Source: Nocardia miyunensis NBRC 108239 (GTDB lineage: Bacteria; Actinomycetota; Actinomycetes; Mycobacteriales; Mycobacteriaceae). From it: DNA of 64,000 nucleotides. Below the pieces are notes generated by a model. The model was given only the letters and a program-made list of their open reading frames with translations. It ran no database searches and had not been told where the DNA came from. Positions 49,787 to 58,687 of this stretch are shown piece after piece; position 1 is the stretch's first letter, and every line of letters starts with the position of its first letter. The stretch lies in contig NZ_BDBQ01000050.1 of NCBI RefSeq assembly GCF_001613065.1, positions 1 through 64,000 on the forward strand, in the 5' to 3' direction. A program made the position numbers and the translations under genes.

Positions 49787-50500
49787 ATGAGTCCGCGTGA
49801 TACGCCCTCGGGGGTGGGAGCTCTCATCAGGCCCTGGCTGCGGCCGAAAGTTCTGCTCCGGGTAGCGGCGGTGGCCGCGCTCACGGCGATGGTGCTGGTC
49901 GGCGTCTGCATCGGCGTCGTCCGATGGCGCGCGAGCGGTCTGGAGTATTCCGAAACCTCGGTGCCGCCCGCCGACGTCGCCCTGGTACCGGGTGCGGAGA
50001 TCTATCCGAACGGCCAGCCCTCCCCCTACGTCGCCGGTCGGCTCGACCTGGCACGCACACTGCTGAATACGGGCAGGGTCAAAGCGCTGCTGCTGACCGG
50101 TGACTTCGGCACGCCGACCTACGACGAACCCGATGCGATGCGCAAGTACCTGATCGGCAAGGGTGTGCCCGCGAACAGGATCGCCCTGGATTACGCGGGT
50201 TTCGACACCTATCAGTCCTGCGCTCGCGCCTACCGCATCTTCGGGGTGCGCAACGCGATCGTGGTCACCCAGGATTTCAGCGTCCCGCGCAGCATCGCCC
50301 TGTGCCGGTCGGTGGGCATCCGGACCAACGCGGTCGGCGATCACAGCCAGGCGCACAACGCGACCTACGACAAGTGCTGGCTGCGTGATCAAATCGCCGC
50401 GGTCAAGGCGGTGTATTCGATGGTGGTGCAGCCCGATCCGAAATTCCTCGGCCGCCAGGAGACCTCGGTCCGCGACGCCATGGCCGCGAACCCGCGCTGA
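49787..50500 (+). CDS. SanA/YdcF-like DUF218 membrane protein
   Basis: A 237-residue protein with one N-terminal membrane helix (VAAVAALTAMVLVGVCIGVV) and an extracytoplasmic DUF218 domain. Family blocks are VPPADVALVPGAEIYPNGQP, LLLTGDFGTPTYDEPDAMRK, VPANRIALDYAGFDTYQSC and IVVTQDFSVPRSIALCRSVG. SanA-type proteins take part in cell-envelope integrity and vancomycin tolerance in Gram-negative bacteria. The role in Actinobacteria is inferred only. It is divergent from the SnoaL-like gene, 141 bases apart. Confidence 0.86.
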   Translation: MSPRDTPSGVGALIRPWLRPKVLLRVAAVAALTAMVLVGVCIGVVRWRASGLEYSETSVPPADVALVPGAEIYPNGQPSPYVAGRLDLARTLLNTGRVKALLLTGDFGTPTYDEPDAMRKYLIGKGVPANRIALDYAGFDTYQSCARAYRIFGVRNAIVVTQDFSVPRSIALCRSVGIRTNAVGDHSQAHNATYDKCWLRDQIAAVKAVYSMVVQPDPKFLGRQETSVRDAMAANPR

Positions 50501-50574
50501 TCCGATCGGCGGCTCGGCATTTCACGCGGCTCCGTCGATTACCTTCTACCGCAGTAGAATTCGACAGATCAACA

Positions 50575-51132
50575 TCAGCGGTCCCGCTTGCCGGCGCCCA
50601 ATCCGCGCAGCAGGGTGTCCACAACCACATCGGCGGCCTGTGCGGCGCTGAGCTCCGGCAGATCCTCCGCGGCCCGCAACAGCAGGGACGGCAGCAGCGC
50701 ACCGATCCAGCCCGGCGGCAGATCCTCGCGGAGCAGCCCCTCGTCGAGGGCGCGTCGCAGGAAGTGATCGACCTCATCGATGAACCGCGCACGGCGGTCG
50801 CGAATCGTGTTCTCGGACAACATGCGGAACGTCTCGACGGGCCAGCGGCGGTTCACCTCGATGATCCCCTCCACATAGCGGTGCAGCGCGACGGCGACGG
50901 GCGCCTCCCGCAATCTCGCCGCGGCGATCACCTCCTCGACCGCGTCATAGCGCGCGCGGTACACCGCGGCGAGCAGGTCCTCCCGCGAGGCGAAGCGGCG
51001 GTAGACGGTTCGCCGGTCCACCCCGGCGGCAGCGGCGATGGCGGTGATACTCGCCGAGGGATCGTCGGCGAGCAGTCGCGCGCCGGTGCGCAGGACGAGT
51101 TCCAGATTGTGTGCCGCATCCGCTCTCACCAC
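50575..51132 (-). CDS. TetR-family regulator of the adjacent SDR
   Basis: A 185-residue repressor with N-terminal HTH (SITAIAAAAGVDRRTVYRRF, near residues 27-46). Two tandem GTG codons (51132 and 51129) begin VVRADAAHNLELVLRTG; a TTG at 51162 is a weaker option. It is divergent from a short-chain dehydrogenase, and the 153-base gap has a perfect 8-bp inverted repeat (51197-51226) of TetR-operator size. It likely represses itself and the SDR. Confidence 0.88.
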   Translation of the reverse strand: MVRADAAHNLELVLRTGARLLADDPSASITAIAAAAGVDRRTVYRRFASREDLLAAVYRARYDAVEEVIAAARLREAPVAVALHRYVEGIIEVNRRWPVETFRMLSENTIRDRRARFIDEVDHFLRRALDEGLLREDLPPGWIGALLPSLLLRAAEDLPELSAAQAADVVVDTLLRGLGAGKRDR

Positions 51133-51196
51133 CCCACGGTATCCGGCGTTGCGACCGATCAACGAACATCGGTCACTTCGATGTGGAATAAATTTC

Positions 51197-51226
51197 TCTA
51201 ACTGCTACGTTCCTGTGACAGTTAGA
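51197..51226. promoter_or_regulatory. TetR-type operator between regulator and SDR
   Basis: TCTAACTG (51197-51204) and CAGTTAGA (51219-51226) are perfect inverted repeats with a 14-base spacer (30 bp overall), a size seen for QacR/AcrR-type sites. GTGACA (51215-51220), a possible -35 for the SDR gene, overlaps the right arm. Confidence 0.6.
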
Positions 51227-51285
51227 TACGTACGGATGGCTCGCCCACCCGACGCGGACGTGGAATCGGAATGGAGAAACGGCTC

Positions 51286-52128
51286 ATGGCCAGAACATGG
51301 TTGATCACCGGAGCGGCTCGCGGCTTCGGCCGTCACCTCACCGAAGCGGTGCTCGCGGCCGGAGACCGGGTCGTCGCCACCGCGCGACGCCCCGAACAGT
51401 TGCAGGACCTGGTGGCCGATCACGGCGAGCGGATCCGGGCCGTGGCGCTGGACGTCACCGACTCGGCCGCCGCCGAACGTGCGGTCCGGCAGGGGATCAA
51501 CGCCTTCGGCAGTCTCGACGTCGTGGTCAACAACGCCGGCTACGCGAACAGCGCGCCCATCGAGGAGATGACGGAGGAGGACTTCCGCGCCCAGATCGAG
51601 ACCAATCTGTTCGGCGTCGTCAACGTCACCAGGGCCGCGCTGCCGGTGCTGCGTGGACAGCGGTCCGGCATATTCGTCCAGTTCTCCTCGATCGGTGGAA
51701 GGGTCGGCGGCACACCGGGAATGGGCGCGTATCAGACCGCCAAATTCGCGGTGGAGGGATTCTCCGAAGTGCTCGCGAACGAGGTCGCGCCCTTCGGGGT
51801 GAAGGTCGTCATCGTCGAACCGGGCGCCTTCCGCACAGACTGGCAGGGCTCATCGATGACCCTGCACTCGGTCGGCGCGGACTACGAGCAGACCGTGGGT
51901 GCGATCAACCGGTACCGCGAGGAGAGCCACGGCACCCAGCCCGGAGATCCGGCCCGCGCGGCACAGGTCATCATCGACGTCATCGGCCACGAGAATCCGC
52001 CCCGCAGACTGCTTTTGGGCAGCGACGCCCTCGCCATGGCACGCAAGGGCGGCGCGAGCCGCACGGCCGAAACCGAGCAGTGGGCAGCGGTCAGCAGCTC
52101 CACCGACTTCCCTGCCGACGACCGATAA
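51286..52128 (+). CDS. short-chain dehydrogenase/reductase
   Basis: A 280-residue classical SDR. The nucleotide loop is WLITGAARGFGRHL (TGxxxGxG, residues 5-18), the NNAG motif is VVVNNAGYANSAP, and the catalytic Ser-Tyr-Lys are in FVQFSSIGG and GAYQTAKFAVEG. DVTDSAA after VALDV favours NAD(P) binding. I chose ATG 51286 (MARTWLITGA); ATG 51271 would add five residues. It is divergent from its probable TetR regulator. Substrate is unknown; family members of this kind oxidise alcohols or reduce ketones. Confidence 0.92.
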   Translation: MARTWLITGAARGFGRHLTEAVLAAGDRVVATARRPEQLQDLVADHGERIRAVALDVTDSAAAERAVRQGINAFGSLDVVVNNAGYANSAPIEEMTEEDFRAQIETNLFGVVNVTRAALPVLRGQRSGIFVQFSSIGGRVGGTPGMGAYQTAKFAVEGFSEVLANEVAPFGVKVVIVEPGAFRTDWQGSSMTLHSVGADYEQTVGAINRYREESHGTQPGDPARAAQVIIDVIGHENPPRRLLLGSDALAMARKGGASRTAETEQWAAVSSSTDFPADDR

Positions 52129-52216
52129 CGATTGCGGTTCAAGACATTCCGCCTCGAAGCAGGCAGCCCCGCACCCGGGCGCTACCTGGATGCGAAGCTG
52201 CCGCCGACGCGACGCG

Positions 52217-52741
52217 TCACCGGCCCGGCATGAGCATCGGAACCGGTTCGCGCACGGTCACCAGCACGACGACGTCACCGTAAGGAGCCGCACCCCGCGC
52301 CACGCGATGGGCCACGCGCGCCACCGAAGTTCGCCACCGGTACTTGGCATCGATCTCCGATTGCACGAACGGCAACAGGGTGCCACCGGTCACGACCTGG
52401 GCCTGCCCGTGCCACTGATGTGAACCGAGGGCCGGATTGCCGCGCCAGTCACCGGGTTGCACGATCACCCGTCCGTCGCGGGCGAGCTGATCGGCCTCCT
52501 CGGCGTAGGAGGAGACGCGGAATGCCAACTGGTTGTGCCCGATCGGGACGACCAGCCGGGGCACCGTCACCAGTTGCTGCGGACCGGCGACGCGGGTGAC
52601 CAGGACCGTCTTCGCCGACTGCCACATCGCCGCCAGCGGGGAGCGTTCGGAACGAGCCGGTACCCGCGCCGAGCCCGCCGCGGGATCCGGCTGAGCGATC
52701 TGCCGGTAGGTGGTAGGGACATCCACCAGGGTTCCTGCCAT
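52217..52741 (-). CDS. PNPOx-like (split-barrel) flavin/F420-binding protein
   Basis: A 174-residue protein with the split-beta-barrel pattern: PLAAMWQSAKTVLVTRVAGP, TVPRLVVPIGHNQLAFRVSS, ADQLARDGRVIVQPGDWRGN, QWHGQAQVVTGGT. This fits the PPOX/pyridoxamine-phosphate-oxidase-like group, whose actinobacterial members often use F420 or bind heme or biliverdin. Cofactor choice cannot be read from sequence here. Start ATG 52741. The 419 bases beyond the start (52742-53160) contain no supported gene and no clear palindrome. Confidence 0.72.
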   Translation of the reverse strand: MAGTLVDVPTTYRQIAQPDPAAGSARVPARSERSPLAAMWQSAKTVLVTRVAGPQQLVTVPRLVVPIGHNQLAFRVSSYAEEADQLARDGRVIVQPGDWRGNPALGSHQWHGQAQVVTGGTLLPFVQSEIDAKYRWRTSVARVAHRVARGAAPYGDVVVLVTVREPVPMLMPGR

Positions 52742-53160
52742 AACATTCGTCCTCTCCGGTGACACATTCCAACGCTGATTCGGTGTCGGATCCACCGGCC
52801 CGCCCGCTCCGGCGGCCCGTCCGCCGCCCTGTGATCGCTCGCCGATCCGGAAGCATTACGGACCGACCAGTTCGGCTCTACCGAGTGAGCGTGCGAACCC
52901 CTTCCCGCCCGGATTCATTCGTACCTCCGGCCGAGCACGAGCCCGACATGCCGGGCATCCTCGGCCGACCACCTTCGATAGTCCATTCCCCGCGTCAGGA
53001 TGGCAACGATGCAGGTCACATCTGTCTCAGACGCGCACTGTGGCCGATGCGCGCCCGGCCGGCATCGGCGGGTTCGCGACCGCCCGCCCGCCACGGGTGC
53101 GGGCGGGGGCGCAGTCGCGAGTCCGGACTCGACACAGGTGGTCGATTAGACTCGGCCGCA

Positions 53161-54147
53161 ATGTACGTCGAAATGATGTTCGACTCGCTCGAGGGCCTGT
53201 CGGTGGGGGATGCGCTCGGCCAGCAATTCCCCGTTATGCGCACGTCGGTCGATGCGCTGCGCGCGGGAGCCGCCCCGGGCGGGCAGTGGCGGTGGACCGA
53301 CGACACCGAAATGGCCTGCAGCGTGGTCGCCGAACTGTGCACGCGCGATGCGATCGATCGGGATCACCTCGCCGCGGCCTTCGCACGACGTTGCGATCCG
53401 GGTCGCGACTACGGCTTCTCCACCGTCGGGAACCTGAGCCGTATCCGCAAGGGTGCGCCGTGGCGCGAGGTGTCCGCCGCGGCATTCGATCATCAGGGAT
53501 CGTGCGGCAACGGCGCGGCCATGCGGGTGGCACCGCTCGGCGCCTGCTACGCCAGCGATCCGGACATGATTGTCACCCAAGCGATTCGGTCCGCCCAGGT
53601 GACACATATGCATCCCGAAGGGATAAGCGGCGCGGTCGCGGTGGCGCTCGCGGCCGGGCAGGCCGCCCGGGCTCGGCTCGACGGAATCCGGCCCACGCCC
53701 GAACAATTCATCACCACCGTGCTCGATCGTCTCGACGACGGCGAGACGAGTCGCGGAATCCGCCGCGCCCGAACACTACTCGGAGCCTCCGTCCACCAGG
53801 TCGCCGGCGAACTCGGCAACGGCTCCCGTGTCACCGCCCAGGACACGGTGCCGCTCACCCTGTGGATCGCGGCGACGCATCTGCACGACTACCCGACCGC
53901 GATCACCACATGCCTTGTCGCCGGGGGGGATATCGACACCACCGCCGCGATCGCGGGCGGTATCGTCGCCGCCCACACCGGGCCCGAGGCGATCCCCCGC
54001 GAATGGCTGGTCGCGCGAGAACCATTGCCCGCCTGGCTGGATCGAGCTCGTCCACCGAAACCCGGCCGTCTCCGCCGATGGCTCACCGGCAGCCCGCGAC
54101 GCCGACAGCCCGCCCGGGGAATCTCGAAACCCTCACCCACGCAATGA
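53161..54147 (+). CDS. ADP-ribosylglycohydrolase family protein
   Basis: A 328-residue DraG/ARH-like enzyme that would remove ADP-ribose from proteins, nucleic acids or small molecules. The two metal-binding Asp motifs are WTDDTEMACS (Asp47/48) and GGDIDTTAAIAGGI (near 258), both intact, with GSCGNGAAMRVAPLG between. Length is typical. The C-terminal 30 residues are Arg/Pro-rich and probably disordered. No ADP-ribosyltransferase partner is adjacent. Start ATG 53161; the open frame upstream has no family similarity. Confidence 0.92.
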   Translation: MYVEMMFDSLEGLSVGDALGQQFPVMRTSVDALRAGAAPGGQWRWTDDTEMACSVVAELCTRDAIDRDHLAAAFARRCDPGRDYGFSTVGNLSRIRKGAPWREVSAAAFDHQGSCGNGAAMRVAPLGACYASDPDMIVTQAIRSAQVTHMHPEGISGAVAVALAAGQAARARLDGIRPTPEQFITTVLDRLDDGETSRGIRRARTLLGASVHQVAGELGNGSRVTAQDTVPLTLWIAATHLHDYPTAITTCLVAGGDIDTTAAIAGGIVAAHTGPEAIPREWLVAREPLPAWLDRARPPKPGRLRRWLTGSPRRRQPARGISKPSPTQ

Positions 54148-54303
54148 CATCGACCGAGCCGCGCCGGGTACGGTCGGATGCCGGGACAACCGGTGACCCA
54201 TGACAACCGTCACGGTCGGTTCGTGACGAACGATCCGGGCGGTTCACCCGTGGTGGCCGTAGTTTGAAAGTCGACCCAGCAACCTCCGTTCACGGGAGTC
54301 CGA

Positions 54304-54969
54304 ATGACCGCCGCCGACGCAGCGCCCATACCCAACCGGCGGGCGATCGCCCGCCAGATGCTTCGTGACATCGGAGCGCCGCTCATCACGTATTACGCAC
54401 TGCACGCCCTCGGCGTGAGCAACCTGATCGCACTGGGTGCGGGCACCGTGGTCTCGGGCCTGTTCGTGCTGGTCGAGGTCGTGCGCAAGCGGAAGATCGA
54501 CTTCTTCGCGGGAGTGATCCTGACGGGATTCGTGGTCGGGTTCGCGATCACCTTCATCTCCGGCGACGCGCGCTTCATGCTCGCCAAGGATTCCGTGGTC
54601 ACGGGTCTGATCGGACTGGCCTTCCTGGTCAGCGCCGTGGTCGGCAAACCGCTGGTCTACCTCGCCGCGCGCAGCGGGGCGTCCGGGTCCGATCCGGCCA
54701 AGGCGGCCGCGTTCGAGGAGCGTTACCGGACGCGGCCGACCATGCGGCGGGCGTTCAGCCGGCTCAGCGCGATGTGGGGCGCGGGGCTGCTCGCCGAGGC
54801 CGCGCTGCGCGTGGTTCTGGTCTACCAACTGCCCGTCTCGACCATGGTGTGGTTGTCGACGGTCATGATGGTGGTGACCTTCGCCCTGCTGATGGGGATC
54901 AGCCTGGCGCTGGGCCGCCGGTGGAAGGCGGCCGCGGAGCGTGCCGACGCTGCCGCACTCGCCGCCTGA
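54304..54969 (+). CDS. VC0807-family integral membrane protein
   Basis: A 221-residue membrane protein with about six helices, including GAPLITYYALHALGVSNLIA, GTVVSGLFVLVEVV, FFAGVILTGFVVGFAITFIS, a VTGLIGLAFLVSAVVGKPLV segment and the final VSTMVWLSTVMMVVTFALLM. The KPLVYLAAR motif and paired half-repeats match the VC0807/septation-protein-A-like family of unknown function. ATG 54304 follows GGGAG. It ends 4 bases before the convergent alcohol dehydrogenase gene. Confidence 0.82.
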   Translation: MTAADAAPIPNRRAIARQMLRDIGAPLITYYALHALGVSNLIALGAGTVVSGLFVLVEVVRKRKIDFFAGVILTGFVVGFAITFISGDARFMLAKDSVVTGLIGLAFLVSAVVGKPLVYLAARSGASGSDPAKAAAFEERYRTRPTMRRAFSRLSAMWGAGLLAEAALRVVLVYQLPVSTMVWLSTVMMVVTFALLMGISLALGRRWKAAAERADAAALAA

Positions 54970-54973
54970 CGCG

Positions 54974-56014
54974 TCAGCCGTTCGGCAGAATCACCGCGCG
55001 GCCGTTGATCTTTCCGCTGTGCAACCGCTCGTAGGCAAGCGGCGCGTCCTGCATCGCGAAGGTTTCCACGTGCACTTCGATCGAACCGGCGCGCGCCAGA
55101 TCGAGCACCTCGTGCAGCTCACCCCGGCTGCCCCAGTACGGCGCGGTGACATTCACCTCGAAAGGCAGCACCCCGAAACCGACCGGCACCACGCCGCCGC
55201 CGATGCCGACGATCGTGATATCCCCTTCCATCGCAACGCATCCGGCGGCCGTCGCGGTCGTCGGCGCCGCCCCGACGAAGTCGAATACCGCGGTCGCGCC
55301 GCGGCCGCCGGTCAGCTCCCGCACCCGATCGGCCGCTTCGGCGTCGGAGATCACGGTCTCGTGCGCGCCGACCGTGCGCGCGAGGTCGAGCTTGTCCTCG
55401 CTCACGTCCAGCGCGATAACCCGCGCCGGGCTCAGCGCGCGCAGCAGCTGAATGGCCACGTGCCCCAGACCACCGGCGCCGATCACCACGGCCGTCGATC
55501 CGGGAACGAGTTTCGGCAACGATTGTTTGATCGCGTGATACGGGGTCAGTCCGGCGTCGGTCAGCGGAACGGTCTCGATCGGATCGAGGCCGCCGAGGGG
55601 TTCCAGATGACGCGCATCGTCCACGATCATGTACTCGGCGATCGCACCCGGCGCACCGAGCCCCGGCGGGAAGATGTTCAGCTCACCGGCCCGCAGGCAG
55701 TAGTTCTCCCGGCCACCGGCACACGGCGGACAGGCGCCGCATCCCCACGGGCCGTAGACGGCGACCGAGTCGCCCACGGAGAATCCGGTCACCCCCTCGC
55801 CCAGCGCCGCGATCGTCCCGGCCCCCTCGTGCCCCAGCGTGAGCGGCAGCGGATACGGGAAATCCTTTTCCGGCCAGGACATCACGGCGATATCCGAATG
55901 GCACACCCCCGCCGCCGACACCTTCAACAACACCTGCCCGGGCCCGGGTTCCGGATCGGGCACGGTCACCAATTCCGGTGCGGCGCCGATGGTTCGATAT
56001 TGCAGAGCCTTCAT
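54974..56014 (-). CDS. zinc-dependent alcohol dehydrogenase (MDR family)
   Basis: A 346-residue medium-chain dehydrogenase. Catalytic zinc ligands are in GVCHSDIAVM (Cys near 38) and LGHEGAGTIA (His near 61). The structural zinc cysteines are CGACPPCAGGRENYC (near 92-106). The NAD loop is VVIGAGGLGHVAIQLL, followed by VIALDVSEDK, which indicates NAD. Start ATG 56014 is fixed by the MKALQYRTIG beginning. It likely oxidises a primary or secondary alcohol. The 367 bases upstream to 56381 hold no supported gene. Confidence 0.93.
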   Translation of the reverse strand: MKALQYRTIGAAPELVTVPDPEPGPGQVLLKVSAAGVCHSDIAVMSWPEKDFPYPLPLTLGHEGAGTIAALGEGVTGFSVGDSVAVYGPWGCGACPPCAGGRENYCLRAGELNIFPPGLGAPGAIAEYMIVDDARHLEPLGGLDPIETVPLTDAGLTPYHAIKQSLPKLVPGSTAVVIGAGGLGHVAIQLLRALSPARVIALDVSEDKLDLARTVGAHETVISDAEAADRVRELTGGRGATAVFDFVGAAPTTATAAGCVAMEGDITIVGIGGGVVPVGFGVLPFEVNVTAPYWGSRGELHEVLDLARAGSIEVHVETFAMQDAPLAYERLHSGKINGRAVILPNG

Positions 56015-56381
56015 CGCGTTACCTCCGCGGTCGAGTTCACGGTCGGACACGCCGCACCACGCCTCGAACTCCAGCGAACGATCCGCAAACAACCAGGCGC
56101 GCCGCGACACCCGGCCTCGAACATCGACGGCGACGTTTTACCGCAACCACAGAGGCCTGGGAACATCTCCCTGATCATACGACCGAGCCGAGCACCCTCA
56201 GCGTCTTCGCCGATATCTCCGGCAATCAATCAGCGAACACTTCTGGATAGCGCAACGAATTGCGTGGTGTTCGAACTACTCTCCGCGAATCGGACGAATC
56301 ACCTCCCGTCGTGCGCGAGCATTCCATTCATGCCGACCACAACCCTCCCTCTGCGGCCGGACCCGGGATAGCTTCGGCTGC
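56015..56381. other. intergenic region between divergent genes
   Basis: No supported gene, hairpin or palindrome was found. It separates the - strand alcohol dehydrogenase from the + strand OsmC-like gene and should contain both promoters. Short open frames here are antisense or unlikely. Confidence 0.35.
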
Positions 56382-56897
56382 ATGACAACCGATGTGGGCG
56401 CGCCGCTCAATGCCATCACCCAGGCCACCGCGCGGGCCGTCGCCGACGATCCGGCGAACGCACTGGCCGTCTTCCGCGCCTCCGGTGTCGCGGAAGGCGC
56501 CGTTGCCACCGTGGTCGAGACCCGCACGCACACGGTTCGAGTGGACGAGCCACCGGCGCTGGGCGGTGCGGACACCGCCGCCAATCCGGTCGAGGTGTAC
56601 CTCGCCGCGCTGATCGCCTGCGAGGTGGTGACCTATCGGTTCGTGGCCCAGCAGCGCGGAATCGTGGTGCAGGATTTGCGTATCGACGCCGAGGGCGACC
56701 TGGATGTGCGGGGATTCTTCGGGCTGGACGAATCGGTGCGGCCGGGCTTCCAGGCCGTGCGGTTGACCGTCCACATCCGCGGTCCCGAATCGCCCGAGCG
56801 CTATGCCGAATTGCAGCGCGAAGTCGAAACTCGTTGCCCGGTACTCGATCTCACCACCGATCCGACTCCGGTGCGGACCACTCTCGTCACCGCGTGA
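56382..56897 (+). CDS. OsmC-family peroxide-handling protein
   Basis: A 171-residue OsmC/YhfA-like protein. The two redox cysteines appear in LAALIACEVVTYRFVAQQRG (peroxidatic Cys, near 86) and ETRCPVLDLTT (near 155). The central EGDLDVRGFFGLDESVRPGF is typical. It would reduce organic hydroperoxides or related compounds. Start ATG 56382. The next gene on the same strand begins 150 bases later. Confidence 0.88.
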   Translation: MTTDVGAPLNAITQATARAVADDPANALAVFRASGVAEGAVATVVETRTHTVRVDEPPALGGADTAANPVEVYLAALIACEVVTYRFVAQQRGIVVQDLRIDAEGDLDVRGFFGLDESVRPGFQAVRLTVHIRGPESPERYAELQREVETRCPVLDLTTDPTPVRTTLVTA

Positions 56898-57048
56898 CGC
56901 CCGGCGCATCGAGCGCCTTTCGCCACCCGGTGATCCCGCGTCGGGCCAGCCGAGCCTGGGTGATGCGCACCCATTGCCCGGTACCAAACCCACAACGGCG
57001 AGATCGATCATGGTGCGCCCCCGGATGTTTCACTGTCACACTGGGCTG

Positions 57049-57813
57049 GTGAGCCTGCGGCGACTATTCAAGCGGACCCCTCGTGACCCGGTGACGGGAA
57101 CGTTTCGGGTCACCGGGGTATCCGTCACCCGGGACGAGGACGGGTACGGCAGCGCGCGGCTGTCGGGTGTGCTCTCCGGTCCGGAGATTTCGGCGCGGGC
57201 GCTGCGGGTGGGGCGGCGCTACGGGCCCGGCGAGGCCGTGCCCGAATGCGGCGACGAATTTCCGGCCACGATCGACCGCGAACACCCCGATCGCTACGGA
57301 ATCATCTGGCCCGAACAGGTTTCGCCGGGCGCGAAGGCGCTGTGGAACGAGGAGTACGCCGAACGGGTCGCCGCCGCGATGCGGCTGGGTCTGGAACCCT
57401 CGGTCGTGCCCGAGGTGACCGGTTTCGGCATCCGGGAACTGGCGCGCGTGGCCGTCGAGCGACGCTACGGAAGGGATCTGCTGCCCGACGGCAATCGGCA
57501 GATCACCGTCGAGGAGGCGCAGGAGCTCTACCGCACGGGCGTGCGCGCGACCGCGACGATCACCGGCATAGATTTCCTCGACATCCCTTCCCGCGGTATG
57601 CCCAACGCGGAGGCCACGCTCGCGAATGTCGCTGTGCGCGTTAACCATCCGAACGGAAGCGAATACACGACCACCGCACGTTTCGGCTTCCGCACCGCCG
57701 CCCGGCGCACCCAGATCGGCTTCGTCGGCGCACGGGTACCGGTCCGAATCCACCCGCAGGACCGGGCGCGCCTGTGCCTGGACAGCCCCGCGCTGCCGCC
57801 GCTACCCGAGTGA
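57049..57813 (+). CDS. unknown protein, 254 residues
   Basis: I do not recognise a named family. The N-terminal half (residues 10-90) is basic/beta-like with TFRVTGVSVTRDEDGYGSAR and LSGPEISARALRVGRRYGPG. The middle has helical ALWNEEYAERVAAAMRLGLE, and the C-terminal part is beta-rich (NVAVRVNHPNGSEYTTTARF ... GARVPVRIHPQDRARLCLD), ending like a DUF of a small actinobacterial surface or nucleic-acid-binding family. No signal peptide or membrane helix is seen. GTG 57049 is chosen; ATG 57010 and 57025 are possible. Codon use is that of a real gene. Confidence 0.7.
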   Translation: MSLRRLFKRTPRDPVTGTFRVTGVSVTRDEDGYGSARLSGVLSGPEISARALRVGRRYGPGEAVPECGDEFPATIDREHPDRYGIIWPEQVSPGAKALWNEEYAERVAAAMRLGLEPSVVPEVTGFGIRELARVAVERRYGRDLLPDGNRQITVEEAQELYRTGVRATATITGIDFLDIPSRGMPNAEATLANVAVRVNHPNGSEYTTTARFGFRTAARRTQIGFVGARVPVRIHPQDRARLCLDSPALPPLPE

Positions 57814-57948
57814 CGCGGTGCGCACGCCGCGAAGTCGCGCACCGGGCGGTCCCGGTGAATCGCGTTTTCCACCTGTCGCTTTCGCCGAAAGGACACGACT
57901 CGGTCTCGGCGCTGGCATCCGTCGCGATCGCTGCCTACGGTGGTCTCC

Positions 57949-58389
57949 ATGTCGACGATCGTGATCGAGGACCTGCCCGAACCGGCCGCCCGTGTCCTGC
58001 GACGGCGGGCCCAGGCAGCGGGCATGTCCGCCGCGGCCTACATCCGGGTGGAGCTGACCGAACTCGCGAGCACGCGCATCCCGCTCGACGACGTCGTCGA
58101 ATTCCTGCACGCCGAGCTACCGAACCCGCCGTTCGCCGAAATCGACAGCGATGCAACGGCATTGATGCGCGAGCTGTCCGAGGAGGCCGCGCGGGTGTTC
58201 ATTCGTCGCGCGGGTGCGGCCGGCGTCCCGCTGAGCACCTACCTGCGCGAGGAGCTGACCACCCTGGGCCGGCGGACCACCATCGACGACGTGATCCTCG
58301 AGTTCCGTGAGGCACAGGACCACGATCCGAACCTGCTGGTCGACATGGACGCGGTCATCGCCGCGGCCCGGTACGCGCGAGCGGAGTGA
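57949..58389 (+). CDS. fused double antitoxin-like (FitA/VapB) protein
   Basis: A 146-residue protein made of two similar halves. Half 1 (residues 1-65) has IVIEDLPEPAARVLRRRAQ then AAGMSAAAYIRVELTELAS and IPLDDVVEFLHAE; half 2 (residues ~72-146) has EEAARVFIRRAGAAGVPLST then YLREELTTLGRRTTIDDVIL. Each resembles the ribbon-helix-helix plus toxin-binding tail of FitA/VapB antitoxins, so this is a tandem fusion. No PIN-domain toxin gene lies on either side. It may be an orphan regulator that folds as a pseudo-dimer. Start ATG 57949, with GTG 57940 possible. The 298 bases that follow hold nothing recognisable. Confidence 0.72.
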   Translation: MSTIVIEDLPEPAARVLRRRAQAAGMSAAAYIRVELTELASTRIPLDDVVEFLHAELPNPPFAEIDSDATALMRELSEEAARVFIRRAGAAGVPLSTYLREELTTLGRRTTIDDVILEFREAQDHDPNLLVDMDAVIAAARYARAE

Positions 58390-58687
58390 TCGCTCTGAGC
58401 GCCGGAATCAAGCCGCGCCGAGCAAGCCGTGTAACGCGCCGAGCACCTGTCCGCCGATCGGAGTGGTGAAGTCGCGCGAGCGCGCAGACGATCTCGCCGA
58501 CCACCTCGGAGGACCGTTTCCTCCCCCCTGACCCCGGACGAACGCGACACCCTACGCACCCTCCTCCAGCGCCTCTGGACCCCGCCCCAGCCCCGCTGAC
58601 GTTCGTTGCGAACCGGTGGCCAGTCCGCGCCACCGGCCTCGACATGCGCGCACCCAGCATCCCGACACGGACGAGTACCGTGACGAA

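Noticed and set aside
52759..53160. 134-codon N-terminal extension of the ADP-ribosylglycohydrolase
   Set aside because: Pro/Arg-rich, without domain similarity; the family fold begins at the ATG at 53161.
58390..58687. PIN-domain toxin partner for the fused antitoxin-like gene
   Set aside because: No open frame with the PIN acidic residues is present on either strand here or upstream of 57949.
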